64,000 bases of DNA from Odobenus rosmarus divergens (Eukaryota > Chordata > Mammalia > Carnivora > Odobenidae): positions 1,371,572 through 1,435,571 of the forward strand of contig NW_004450565.1 of assembly GCF_000321225.1 (NCBI RefSeq). The letters are read 5' to 3'. Positions within the stretch are counted from its first letter, which is position 1; the number at the start of each line of letters is the position of its first letter. Positions 48,711 to 60,132 of the stretch are shown piece by piece. The translations under genes were made by a program, and so were the position numbers. The notes beneath the pieces were generated by a model that saw only the letters and a list, made by a program, of their open reading frames with translations, had not been told where the DNA came from and made no database searches.

Positions 48711-51233
48711 GTAAGTAGCTTGTTTTAGCTAGTTCGGGGGCTGGTGCGTGTGTCCCACCCTCCAGCCCAGACTGGAAACCGAGAAACCCCAACCCTTGCC
48801 TTGGCTTGGAGCGAGGCATGATTAGAGTGGGCACACAATCACAGCGCTTACCTGAAAGGCCCCCAGCGAGCCCATGTCCCAGGTAGAGGTGGCTTTTCTG
48901 ATTCCTGCATCTCGTTCTGACTTGAAGGTGGTGAGTGGGTGAAGGCAATCCATCTTGCTCTGGTTTCCTGAGAACAAAGCTGGTCTTCCCATGAAGGCAC
49001 GGCCCCAGAAAACACCCTGCATACCAGTTTCTGGGTGGGCAAGTCAGGGACCCGCAGGGCCCCTTCCCAGCTCACCCCTCCATGAGCAGGGGCCGAGCAT
49101 CCAGAGAAGGGGAGCGGATCTCTCCAGTGAGGAGAGCCCACCTGGGTCGGCACCGTGCCTGCCCTTTTAAGAGAAAAACATGGAAACGTCCTTCCCAGTC
49201 TTCAGGGAAGGGGTGATGCTGAGCCTGGTCTGGGTGTGAGGCCTGCTTTCTGGCATTCTCTCTCCTTTAAAATTGATGGCTCCTTTCCATTCCTAGAAGC
49301 CGGTGAACAAGGACAGCTCTCTGAGATCTGGCTGACCTTCTATCCATCCTGTCTCCAAACCTGAATTACAGCTAACACACAAAGTGTGTAGGGAAGGGCC
49401 TCGCATTTTCCATAAGTAAACAACAGGAGAAAGGGCCTCCCAAGGCATCCCTTCATGGGGCTGAACATGGGGAGATGCGGTCATGTTGGAGGGACAGCCT
49501 TGCTCCTGAAACACCAGCGGGGTGTGGGGGATGCCGCCTGCCCTCCACAGCAGGGCGAGGAGGAAGAACGAATAGGCTGAGCCCCTTTGGAGCCTCCATG
49601 TTCCCTCTGACACATAAGGAAAGGCGCTCAGGGGCAGGAGGCCAGAAGTCTTGCTGCCAGAGGCCAAGCGGTCAGGATGATGACCATCACACCTTTACTC
49701 CCTCACTCCAACTATTCAGGCAAGGGAGTGCCCTCCGCCCCACACAGAGTGAGGGTCCGTGGCCTGCGGCACAGACTAGGGGATCGTGCCTTGGCCGAGG
49801 AGCCCCAAAAGCACCCAATTCCTGATGGACATGGGGACTGGAGGATGTAGAGGGAAAGGCCCAAGAGTGGAAAGGTTCTGGGTCAAAATGGATTCTAGGA
49901 CCTCAGCCGAGGCCCCCAACAGGAGGCCTGGGGGCAGTGCCCCGTGTGGCCACGGCCTGAGATCCTGGCACAGCTCCCTCCAGTACGCAGTGCCCAGGCT
50001 GTGCCCCGGGCCCGGTGTGGGGCAGCTTCCCTCAGAGTCCTGCCGAGCAAGGCCCTATAATGGCCTGTGTTCTGGAGTCAACTCCCAGAGCAGACAAGGA
50101 AGGCCTGGATCGACTCCCGGGCACTGATAAGGAAGGGTGGTGACCAGGGACAGGGAAAAGGGCAGCCAGGTCACCCTGAGGTTCAGCTGGGGCTGTGCCA
50201 GACGCTGAGCTGATTGGAGAGGTGCTTTGCCGAGTTAGGCTCCCCACCCGCCTCCTGCAAGACTGGGTGCAAACAGCCCGGGCCCACTCAGAGGGCCCAG
50301 AGCCCACGCTGGTGTGCCCGGGGGGACTTTGGTCACCTTCAGACCCTGAGCGGTGGCCCACGCTTTGTCCCGGGACGTCGGTGACCCCTGGGGACAGTCG
50401 TGTGTGGCAGCAGGGGGCCTTGCTGGGTGACACCATCTGGCGCTGGGGGGGCCAGGAAGGCTGGAAGGAGGGGCCAGAGCAGGCCTGGAAGGCAGTGGGC
50501 AGCAGGGGGAGGCAAGGTTTCTGCAGGCTGGTGGCTTGAGCAGAAGGTGCAGGGGCCCCGGGCAGAGCGCGCCAGCTCACAGGGGAGACACAGGCCTGGG
50601 AGCACTGGGCAGAAGCCCACACCACCTTCGCCGCGGTGTGATTTTTCTGACTCCAGGCAGGAGGGGCAGGTGCAATCAGAGCTCAGCCCAGTGGATGCCC
50701 TTGGGGTCACGGGCAGCCCTGCAGGTGCCACTCGTGCTCGGGGGGCATGCGGTGCCCAGGGGAACATCCCCCACCCCGAGATTCTGTGAGGGACCTTCCT
50801 CTGATACACTCACTGCTACCAGGGGTCCCACCACCACCCCTTTAACCTCTGCCTGCTAACGGTGACTTCTTTCTATGTTTTTGTGTGTCCTCAACAAGCA
50901 AAAAGATCCTTTTAAACTTCACGATTGAAGTTTGTATTACAAAACGTGTCTGTGTTAACAGACTTTTCTACTCCTCAAGCCCCCCAAACAGATTCTGATC
51001 CCGTGGGGGTTGGTGAGGCCCCCGTTCTCCCGGGGGTGGCTGGGGGTCTAGACGCAGACTGCCAGCACACCTGCCCAGAGCGAGCCCGCGGCGCCGTGGA
51101 CACAAGCAGCACAGCTCAGCCCCCGTTGGCCAGCAGCGCCGCCCTCCATCCCCCGGGGCGGCAAGGCCAGACCCAGACGGCAGGAGTGGGACGTGCTCTG
51201 CGCTCCGTGCCTGATCCCAGATCTCTCTTCCAG
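48711..51233. other. PDE9A: PDE9A intron j-k (2.5 kb)
   Basis: GC-rich intron without a recognised repeat. Long frames here show no family resemblance. Confidence 0.8.
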
Positions 51234-51338
51234 CTGAAGATGATTTTGATAAAATGCTGTGACATCTCTAACGAGGTCCGTCCAATGGAAGTTGCGGAAC
51301 CTTGGGTGGACTGCCTATTAGAAGAGTATTTCATGCAG
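51234..51338 (+). CDS. PDE9A: PDE9A coding exon k (third metal ligand, inhibitor pocket)
   Basis: A 105-nt, phase 0-0 exon between TCTCTTCCAG and GTAAGA. It reads [20 protein letters not shown] followed by [15 protein letters not shown]. The aspartate of CCDISN is the third metal ligand (Asp402 in human PDE9A2). Leu420 and Tyr424 in LLEEY line the inhibitor pocket, and the tyrosine is characteristic of PDE9 (established structural knowledge). As I remember the human exon it is identical at the protein level. Confidence 0.98.
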
Positions 51339-51995
51339 GTAAGAGTGTCCCCCACCCACCAGCCCCCCCGGCCGCTCAGCTTAACCCCTTTACGGGCTCT
51401 GTGTTGGAAAGGCGACAGGCGTGCCCAGGGGGACTAGTGGAGTGGATCACAGACGATTTCTCCAGCCTCCAGGAAGCCCTTACAGCAGGTGCACCTCCAA
51501 GATGAACGGGTACAACCTGACACAGGGAAGACAGGGGCAGCCTGGGAAAGCGAGCACTGAAACCCGCCCCCGTGACCAGTGCGCAGCTGGTAGGGCGGAC
51601 GAGTCAGGCCAACGGCCTCAAAGAGAAGCAGCAGAGGCAGGAGGGGCCCCCAGGGATGGGTGAGACCACGCAGGTCAGCCGACGCTCAGAGAACCCAGCG
51701 TGGGGAGGATGCTGGCGGGCCGGCGAGGTGGGCCCCAGGAGGAGGCCGGAGTCCTGTAGGCCCCCTCTGCCTCGGAGCCAGCCGTGCCTGTCCCTGCGCC
51801 CTGTCCTCACGGCTGGCCCCCCACACCCTCTGAATGCTTCGGTGGCCACAGAAGATACCGCTCCATTCCTGTCGCTACCTCCACCCCCACGGCAGAGTGG
51901 TCTGGTTGGGTGAACGGGGCACGGAACATGCCCCATGCCCTCAGAGTCCAGAGTCCACGGATATCTCTAACACTGCGGCCCACTGCATCCCCCAG
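51339..51995. other. PDE9A: PDE9A intron k-l
   Basis: A 657-base GT...AG intron, GC-rich, with nothing recognised. Confidence 0.85.
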
Positions 51996-52124
51996 AGCGA
52001 CCGCGAGAAGTCCGAGGGCCTTCCAGTGGCCCCTTTCATGGACCGGGACAAAGTGACCAAAGCCACAGCCCAAATTGGGTTCATCAAGTTTGTCCTGATC
52101 CCGATGTTCGAAACGGTGACCAAG
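51996..52124 (+). CDS. PDE9A: PDE9A coding exon l (glutamine switch and clamp)
   Basis: A 129-nt, phase 0-0 exon between TGCATCCCCCAG and GTGAGT, encoding 43 residues: [20 protein letters not shown] followed by [20 protein letters not shown] and VTK. The AQIGF block holds the invariant purine-binding glutamine (Gln453 in PDE9A2) and the clamp phenylalanine (Phe456). [17 protein letters not shown] is the usual PDE M-loop/H-loop region. All nucleotide-binding residues are present. Confidence 0.98.
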
Positions 52125-53257
52125 GTGAGTGACTGTCACCACATGCTGAAGACGCATCGAGAGACACACACTTGTGCACACACACTGGTTCACATGCGCG
52201 CCCCTGTGCGGTGTGAGGTGGGACCCGAGGCCCCTCCACCAGCATCCCGGGGGCCCTCACCCTCTCGCCTCCCCATCTCACCCCTCCTAGCCTTCTGGTC
52301 TCCGTGCCCCCTGGAGCCGCCCCAGGCTCTCCACTCCCAGGGCACCTCTGCCTTCAGAAGAACCTCCTAACCTGCCCCACTCTACCTGCCACTCGGCCAT
52401 CCCCAGGCTGATTTCAGCAAGGAGACCATCCCTGCCTCTCTCCTGAACCTTCCAGGGCTCCCCATGCCCCCAACACAGGGAGGGCTGCCCCCCTTGTTGC
52501 ACGCAGTCCCCTGCCGTCCTGGGCACGCCTGTCTTACAGGACGGCCCTCAGCTCCTAGTCCTCGCCTTTCTTCACGCCTCCACCTCTGAGTGCGCCCGTT
52601 CAGCTGGCCCCAGGCCCATGGCACCCGCCAGCCTTCCAGAACCATCTCGGCGCGTCCTCCCGCAAACCCCATTCGCTGCTACTTCTCTGGGGACTCGCCT
52701 CCCTGTACATTCCTTGCACGGACTTCCGGGCCTTTGTCACGGCCAGCGGGTGCGGGGGCGCAGGACTGCCACGTGGGCCCTGCCCTCCCCCTGCAGTAGA
52801 ACCGGGCTGTGACGGGGAAGCGCAGAAGGCATGGGGGGCATTCCAGGGCCGAGAGCTGCATGCGCAGGATCCCCCAGGGTGGGGATGGCAGGGTGGCGAA
52901 GGCCACACCACCAGAACCGTCTGGTTCCTCCGGCCACAGGGCTGTCAGGAGACTAGAGACGAGGCTGGCGTCTGGACAACAGACATTCGGGGACAGGCAG
53001 GCGGAGGGCAGGGCCATGTGAAGTGAGGACAGAAACAGCAGGACCCGGAGGTGGGTGGGAGGCAGGTGTTGGGCCTGCGGGTCTCCAGGAGCCGCTGACC
53101 AGACGGCCTCAGGACAGGGGTCACCGGGGACCCCGCTGCAGGTGGCGGCCCAGGGGCTCCGAGGACACTTGTTGTGTGGTCCCCTGGCCCCCCGGTTTCC
53201 CAGACGCTTGCCGCCACTTCGAGAATGATGGACCGTGAACCTGTCTGTCTCTCCCAG
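52125..53257. other. PDE9A: PDE9A intron l-m
   Basis: A 1.13-kb GT...AG intron with nothing recognised. A 259-codon minus-strand frame spans most of it and runs across exon m; it is rejected as coding. Confidence 0.85.
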
Positions 53258-53353
53258 CTCTTCCCTGTGGTGGAGGAAATCATGCTCCAGCCTCTCTGGG
53301 AATCCAGAGATCGTTACGAGGAACTGAAGCAAATGGATGACGCCCTGAGAGAG
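53258..53353 (+). CDS. PDE9A: PDE9A coding exon m (end of catalytic domain)
   Basis: A 96-nt, phase 0-0 exon between TGTCTCTCCCAG and GTAACA, encoding 32 residues: [20 protein letters not shown] followed by [12 protein letters not shown]. It forms the last helices of the catalytic domain. The C-terminal helix is more divergent from human (KQMDDALRE versus KRIDDAMKE) than the core, as expected at the edge of the domain. Confidence 0.97.
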
Positions 53354-54736
53354 GTAACAGGTGCCACGTGGGGAAGGCGGTAGTCCTTGTGGTGCTCGGC
53401 GGGAGGGCCCTCTGCACCAGAGTTCATTTCCATTCCCCCTAAATCCAGACCCTGGCAAACCAGGGCACCTTTACTCTCCGTGAAACCAAACTGCCCTGAT
53501 GCTCTGCACCCCTCGGAGGGGTCACGCCGTCCCCAGCCCTTGTGCTGTAAACGGATGCGTCAGGGTCTCTCCACGTCTCAGACCCCCTCAGAACAGCACC
53601 CCGGCCCCATGTGCGTCCCTGTCCTCCTCCTGGCCCCGGGGCTGACCTTGCTCAGTGACAGGGCAGTAGGACAGGTCACTCCCTGCAGGACAGAAGCCAC
53701 CACCCGCATCCCGGAGCTCACACATGGTGGCTCGGCCCACTCAGGGTCAGGGAGACCAGGCCTCGCTTTAGGTTGCTGTGAGGCCTGGTACTATGTCCAG
53801 GGCAGGTCCAGCTCACATGCTCACAGCCGGGGTAGAGGCGTTCTGCACGGTCTGTGAGCGGGTCTGGCCACGCCAGGGCCTTGGTGTGTGTACATCTCTG
53901 CTTTGGGGACCCCTGCCCCCGGAGACCATGCAGACACCCCCCACACCTGATAGCCAGTCACCTGGAGTGGGCCTGGCCTCGGCCGTGCCACACACCCCAC
54001 CCCATACTGTCTCCACCCCTCCTTCAGTCAGGGCCCCCCAGTTATGGTGCCCCCCAGCCTTGCTGCTGGGAACCCCCATGCCCCACTGAGCGCCAGGTGG
54101 TCTCCCAAGTGCACTGTGTTGCTCTCATCCCCCCAAACTGCTGTGTGTACAACACCAGGCATATCATCAGTGCTCAGGAGCTGCCTACTGGTCCATGGGC
54201 ATTCCAGACCCACAGCTGGTTCCGCTAGTTGGATCCCTCTACCAGAAGGTCACCGAGAGGTCCTGAGCCTCCAAAGCCTACAAGCAAATGGTACAGAGAG
54301 CGATGTCCGAGCAGATGTCCCTGGCAGGCCCCCCAGCAGGATTGCTAAAGCACCTTGGCATTCCTGGGCCCCCCGAGAGCCATCGCTATAAAGGTCCCAG
54401 GCCTGGCCACCCAGCGGGGGCCACTCGGAACCCCAGGATGCTTTCCTACCCCCAAAAATGACAGACACACAAAAGAGAAAGGGCCGGGGCTCCGTGCTCA
54501 CCCCCGCCAGTCCACTGGGCTCTGCAGCCTGGACAAGCTAGCAGTCCAAGCTCGGGACTGTGGCCGAGACGGAGAGGCCTCCCATAGCGGGGAAGGTGGC
54601 GGGCACACAGACTGTGCTGCAGACATCCGTCTCCGTGACACATTAGCATTTCACTCAATGGGAAGCTCTTTAGCAGATAAGCAGGGACTCACGGGCTCCT
54701 GGAACCTGATTGTCCCCTACTCTGTCCTACTTACAG
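53354..54736. other. PDE9A: PDE9A intron before C-terminal exon
   Basis: A 1.38-kb intron beginning GTAACA and ending CTACTTACAG. No repeat is recognised. Confidence 0.8.
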
Positions 54737-54829
54737 AAGACAGAGAGCCTGACATCCGGGCACACCGACCCGCCCAGAGAGGGAAGCAGAGATGTGAGGA
54801 AAAGTGAAGATAATGCCATCCTGAATTGA
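54737..54829 (+). CDS. PDE9A: PDE9A C-terminal coding exon (3' end uncertain)
   Basis: After the pyrimidine-rich acceptor CTCTGTCCTACTTACAG, the frame continues from DDALRE as KTESLTSGHTDPPREGSRDV then RKSED. This aligns with the human C terminus KTDSLTSGATEKSRERSRDV then KNSEG. Read straight on, the frame stops at TGA 54827-54829 after NAILN. The human-like junction would fall after AGTGAAG (54809), where the genome reads ATAATG rather than a GT donor. The nearest GTs are at 54804 (GTGAAG, weak) and 54794 (GTGAGG, better). The true exon end therefore cannot be fixed from sequence alone. Relative to human, LQK is missing at the exon start because TTACAG is used as the acceptor. Confidence 0.75.
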   Translation, partial: KTESLTSGHTDPPREGSRDVRKSEDNAILN

Positions 54830-55652
54830 CGCCTCAACGCATATGGTAATTCAGACAAAACAGGGCAGCAGTGAAGAACTGTAGGGGCGGCGGGGAAGAT
54901 ATAAGGTGGGGAGGGCAGAAAATCCAAATGGCTGATGGTTTTGAAGTAAGTGAGACTTTGATTCCTTGCCTGTAATTCATAGAATTTGGCTCTGAAGGAA
55001 GGGGGACATGCTTTGGCTGATAGCACAAGATCGGTCACGAGCCTACGGGCCACTTACAAGGAAAAGCACGTTGTGACAGCTTCCCAGAAATGCAGTATCG
55101 CTCAGACGGCTGTGAGCATTTTCCAAGCACTTGACGGTAGCTGCTCGTGTGGTCCGTGTCAAAGGCAAACCAGCCCCTTCGGTCTGAAGTATCACTGGAG
55201 AGATTCTCAGTTACACAGCGTGCCAGGCGCAGGGCATGGGACGTGGGGTCTGATTTTGTGCAGAGGAGTAGCAACAGGCACAGGCACCCAACAGTCCCAG
55301 CTTAGTTTAGGACAAGCTGAGTGACCCGCCCCAGCGTCTCAACCTCTCTGAGCCTCAGAGCCTGAATCTCTCCACTAGCGGGGATAATACGATTACTATT
55401 GTTGTTTTGTCCGTTAAACGAACAGAACACCGGACAACCCCAGGAGCTTGTAACATTGGTGTTTCGTTTTTCAGGCACATCCTATTTTTTAATGGTTCAG
55501 AAGAGGGATTGAGATTGTTTTATTTGGCCTAAATGTGTTCAACAGCGTGTGCAGTTTTTAAGCATCATCTGCACGTCATCCTGGGACGTCTGACAGCACC
55601 TGCACATTTTCAATCCCCACAGAAGCTTTCTCCCTCTTCCTTTTCCAAGCAG
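54830..55652. other. PDE9A: Last PDE9A intron (start uncertain)
   Basis: Contains a MIR remnant at about 55300-55440 (GAGTGACCCGCCCCAGCGTC, then a GGGGATAATACGATTACTAT block). Two acceptors lie close together near its end, after 55622 (CCCCACAG) and after 55652 (CCAAGCAG). Confidence 0.75.
55300..55440 (+). repeat. MIR SINE fragment
   Basis: The central MIR segment is visible as CTCTGAGCCTCAGAGCCTGA and GCGGGGATAATACG. Confidence 0.75.
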
Positions 55653-56085
55653 ACGGAGCCTGAAGACGGCAGGACAGTCCAGGCCGTGGTTCTGGACCAG
55701 GCTGGAGGAGCCGGAGCCTCGTGGGAGCCGACCGTGCAGCGAAAAGTTGACTCTGAGCGCCTACTCCGCCAAGACTGCGTTTTCTAAGAACTGTTTTGTT
55801 CACTGATACAAAAAAAAAAAAGGGAATTCATGATGCTGTACAGAATTTTTATTTTTAAACTGTCTTTTAAATAATATATTCTTATACAGAAACGGGTACT
55901 GTACTTTTTCTTTGGTAATGCTGTGTATCCCGGGGCTGCTTCTGAGAGTCCCCAGAGTCCCCCTCAGCTCTCCCGCAGAGACAAGGAACTGTGCTTTCCC
56001 CGCAGATGTATCTTAGAACAGTTTTCCAGTGTGATGTGATGCTCCATCCCGTGTAAATTCAAATTAAATCTCAGGCGGTGCCCGG
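55653..56085 (+). other. PDE9A: PDE9A terminal exon with 3' UTR
   Basis: The acceptor CTTTTCCAAGCAG precedes ACGGAGCCTGAAG, which resembles the start of the human last exon (about ...TGTGCCTGAGG). Joined in phase 1 or 2, the frame ends almost at once at TGA 55661-55663, giving a C terminus ending in GA. The rest is 3' UTR with blocks I recognise from human PDE9A: a run of 12 A at 55810-55821, then GGGAATTCATGATGCTGTAC, and the AT-rich segment around 55850-55890. In phase 0 the frame instead stays open to TAA 55785-55787. The end of the exon is inferred from the ATTAAA signal and is approximate. Confidence 0.85.
56063..56068 (+). promoter_or_regulatory. PDE9A: Polyadenylation signal ATTAAA of PDE9A
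   Basis: The common variant hexamer ATTAAA, followed about 20 bases later by a GT-rich segment (GTGTCCTGTTTGTGAG, about 56088-56103) that fits a downstream cleavage element. It sits at the end of the conserved 3' UTR block, so cleavage is expected near 56080-56090. Confidence 0.8.
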
Positions 56086-56901
56086 AGCGTGTCCTGTTTG
56101 TGAGCATCGAGGGGATGTTGGTGGCTGTTCGCGGGGAGGCATGGGGCCGGAGGCTGCTTGGTCAGACATGGGGGTGAACACACCACCAGGCCGGTGCCCG
56201 TTTACAGGGAGGTGGGCATTGAACACCTCAAACTGCAGATTATACTCAGCACATTTGAGGGTCTCCAGGGAGGGGAGCTCTCCCTTCTTCCTGCCTTTGT
56301 TTTGGGGATAAGCATGGGGACACATTCGAGGTGGCCCTGTGCCCATGAAGGGAGACCCGACCCCCACTGGTGGGCAGTCAAGCTCTGAGGGGCAGCACAC
56401 ACCCGAGCCCTCCCCCAACGCCTCGCGTGTGTTCAGACCCCTCGATGCTTCCCGGGCCGCGCACACCTCCTCGGCCCCCTCTCCGCACGGAAGAGGCTCC
56501 GCTCTGAAGAAGTCTGTAAAGGCCGCCGCATAATCTGCGCTCTGTGGGCATTTCATCTGGTGTTGATTAGTGTCCTCCATGCATTCATTCTCTCTCGGCG
56601 AATTCCAGAGCACTACTTTCCATCCGTGAATAATTCATCTTCTGCTGTGACATTTTCCATCACTTCTTGATTCCAGTTCAGTATGAACGGCAGCTTCGGT
56701 GACAACAAACTCAGCAGGCATCCAGATGATGATGCACTTCGGCCCACACGCCGCCCTGCACGCGAGGTTTGTGACCTGCTCCCCCAGTGAAAGAGCTCTC
56801 TGACCAGTACCTCCCACCTGCTGAGTTGTGCTGAATGCCCACCTCGCCACACTATGCCCCTTGTCAAACTTCACACAGCGATGACTGAATTCAGAGCTTG
56901 T

Positions 56902-57010
56902 GCACACACACACATAACCACACACATATGCATGTGTATACAAGTGCACACGTCCATGCACAGAGACACACAATCACATGTACACCGGTGTACACACACA
57001 CACACACATA
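56902..57010. repeat. CA-rich microsatellite, imperfect
   Basis: Runs of CA (about 56902-56916 and 56992-57008) are separated by ACATATGCATGTGTATACAA-type spacers. Confidence 0.85.
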
Positions 57011-59208
57011 AACCCACTCTAACACACTGTGTACATTACGAGGCTGAGGTCATACCAAGTCCTGGAACAGGGAAATCAACATCTCGGAGGAAGGAGTCCG
57101 TAAGGAGAGCACCTCTGTGACAGTCCCCACCCTTATGTGGCAGCCTGGTTTCCGTCAGTAGAGACCTCACAAACTGGCACGAGAGCATCAGCCCCCCGCA
57201 AAATGCTTCCTCCAACCTCCTGCCTCCAGAATGCTTACGTACTGGGGTCATTCGCACCACATCAGCTGAGCCCATGGGGGTGACGCAGCCCCAGCATGAG
57301 TCATCCTCCATATGGACATGGCCCCTCCCTTTACCGCCAGCCAGCCTCTGTCACATGGATGGGGGCCCTGTCACCCAGCTCAGCCTGCTCACCCAGAGCC
57401 TGGAACAGCCCTGCCCTGGGAGACTGCACACACGGGGGCTAGGTCAGTGACGGTATCAGCACTGGAGGCTGGGGGGGGGAAGATGTGGCCGAGTGTCAAG
57501 TCAGCGTGAAGGATAAAATGTCCGGAGCTGCGCTGCCCATCGAGGGACACACACAACGCCCTGCGCTTTCCAGAACTTGATGGAGCCAGCTGATGCCACG
57601 GTCCCACAGGACTGCACCTTCCTGCAAACCAGCTACGCCTCTGTCACCCTGTGTTCACTCGAGGGGACAACAACATGCTGTTCTCCATGTTTTTCTCCCC
57701 CCAGATTTCTAGCAATTGAAGGAGTGATGCATGTGTCAAAAATTGGACCTGACAGACCCCACACATCTTGCTCCTAAATGTCATGCACCAGCTAGGCACT
57801 GGAGAGGTGCTGCCTTGGGATGCAGCCCCCCGCCCCGTTTCTCCCCCTGCCGAGTAGAAGGCCAGCACTGACCTCGAGGGTGAGGAGAGACAAAAGGAGA
57901 AATGTCTGTCACTCCCACCTGGGATGGGGACCCCAGGGCCCGACGCCCCACACTGCCTGTCCTGTGTCTGACCACAGGCACCTTGCAGCTTCCTCCCATC
58001 ATACCGTCCAAAGCCAACATGACAGTCTGCCCTTGCTGGCATCTTTAACCAAATCACATCGGAAAATCAATTCCACGTGATGCTTGAAGGAACACCAAAC
58101 ATACAAAATACTTATCTCCGATAAACAGCCACTGGCGTCCGGTGGCCTCTGGTACAGAGGAGGAACCGTTCCACACGGCCGGGGGCCACGGAGCTGTCCC
58201 GCTGCATTCCCCGCCCCCCACCCCGCAGGAAATGCCCTACTCCGTTCTCGCTCCATGGCAGGTGCGGGTCCCACCGCGGGAAGGGCTGACGAGGGACAAT
58301 GTGTCCGGCTGATGCGCTAGCCAAGAGGCTCTGCTCTGGCTCACTGCTTTTCCAATATCACCATAGGAGAGTTTTTAAAAGTTTAAATCACAAGAATTTA
58401 ACTGTAGTCTCTCTAAGGGGCAGATAAAATTGCAGCTCTGGATTTGGGGGGCTATTTTTGATCAGTAGCTAAGAGGAGCTGGGTGCGGATGTTAGGGACT
58501 CACACAGCAGCCCCCGTGTCCTCAGCAAGTTTTCCCAGCCTCACTGCCAGCCCTGTGTCCTGTTGGCTGATGAATGCAGGAAGCCAGGTGAAGATCTGAT
58601 GAGGCAGCATCCACATCGGGGCCTCGGTGTGACAGGGGCCCTGCAGCCCGGACAGGTGGTGGGCTTGTGAGGCTGGGGTGGGCGGACAGGGCCGCCAGGC
58701 GGTGCATTGAGATGGGGGCAAGGCGGGGCCTGGGCGGCAGGCCTTCTGAAATGTGTCTGTGCAGAATGGCCACATGCAGAGGCCAGAGGCCAGTGAGGGA
58801 GACACCCCGTGTCATCAGGAAGAGAGGGAGGTGGGTTCGAGGGGCCGAGGGGCCACTAAGGCAGTCACTTAACAACAAGGGGGGATGTCCACCTGCGGTC
58901 ACCACCAAGTGAGCTTGACCAGTGGTGACCCAGCCCTGTTGTGCACTAGCCTTCCCTGGCTCGGACGCACAGGAGGAAGCCTGGCTCCCGGTGAAGTCCC
59001 AACAGCCCAGAAGTTGGGCTGGGGTGACTTGAACTGTTCACAGACAGACACCCTACACAAAACGATCTCCCAGGACCACACGCACCTTAGGAGCAGCACT
59101 GGTGATGTACGCACTAGGAACTCAGACACTGGCCAACTGAATGAGTGAGTCTGAGTGTGTGGTCACTAACCTACAGAATCATGTAAGAGGGAAAAAAATC
59201 ACACTGCA

Positions 59209-59291
59209 AAATGTGTGTGCGCGCGCTCACGGTGGGGGACGGGGATACTCTTGCAGGTGTGCGTAGTTGTGTGAGGCTGTGTGTGCGTGCA
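59209..59291. repeat. GT-rich simple sequence
   Basis: Interrupted GT/GC alternation including TGTGTGTGCGCGCGC and GTGTGTGCGTGCAC. Confidence 0.75.
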
Positions 59292-60132
59292 CATTTATAA
59301 GCATATGTGTGCCTCTTACGCACCTGGCCTTGCTTCCAGCTGAGAAAGGAAGTTGAAAACATGGAAAGATGCGAGTTTTCGTGCCTGGCTTGGTTTGCAG
59401 ACCCAATGCACAAGGAATCTTTGGGCTGCGTTAAGGGAAAAGGGACAGGCGTGGAGGAGAGGGACGCTGCAGCCAGACGGGGCACGGAAGTATCCTGCAG
59501 CATCCAGAAATTAGTCAAGGCAGGGAGAACTCCGGACTGATTTCGACTGTTTTCCTGGAAAGTTATTTTACAGAAAACTCAAAATGCACTGGGCGTGCCA
59601 ACTGGAATGTAACAGAAGGCCATACGAAGCAAATGTGGCTGGCTGACCAGCCTGCGTGTTCACAGTGCTGCTGGCGGAGGCCCAGAGTCGCCCATTAAAG
59701 AACTGATGTGCGTCCGCCGGGTGCTGGTCGACCCAGAGGAAGTGGCCAGCTGCACACACGCAGCGGCCACCACTCTGGAAACGCCCGCTTGCCGCCGGCT
59801 GGATACATGCAGCGTGCCGACCATGGTTTCCCGGTTGGAAGGAACCACACAGAACCGTTCTTTCTGTTTATACATCGCCCCCCGCCTCGGACAGGCCCGT
59901 CCACCCTGAATGGTAACCCGGGGAGGCCCGCCGAGCTAGCCTCCATCTTCAGCAGCCCGGCCGCTAACATCCAGCCGGGACTGCTCCTTCCCTCCTGTGC
60001 TGGTCCAGCATCTGCCGTCCCCAGGGAGGGTCATCCAGAGGCCACCTGTTCTGCAAAGAGCCTGGCAAGACTGCGCTTGAACCCCTCTGGGCTTCTCTAC
60101 TCACCGCCTACAAGCGCTCCCCGCCTTCTGCG

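Larger units (their letters stand above)
25270..56085 (+). other. PDE9A: PDE9A gene, 3' portion (cGMP-specific phosphodiesterase 9A)
   Basis: Thirteen exons bounded by AG and GT join into one uninterrupted frame of about 414 codons that I recognise as phosphodiesterase 9A, followed by a C-terminal exon and a 3' UTR. The enzyme hydrolyses cGMP to 5'-GMP; it has the highest cGMP affinity of the PDE superfamily and is insensitive to IBMX (established knowledge). Seen in order: a helical N-terminal linker, HNFRH and HDLDH metal motifs, CCDISN, and the AQIGF nucleotide-binding segment. There is no frameshift or premature stop, so the gene looks functional. The 5' exons encoding the start of the long isoform were searched for by translated motif and not seen, so the gene is partial here. 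In human the gene lies on chromosome 21q22.3 next to WDR4, which is not seen in this window. Confidence 0.97.

Noticed and set aside
52679..53458. 259-codon minus-strand open frame
   Set aside because: It overlaps PDE9A exon m on the opposite strand, which explains part of its openness, and the translation has no recognisable domain.
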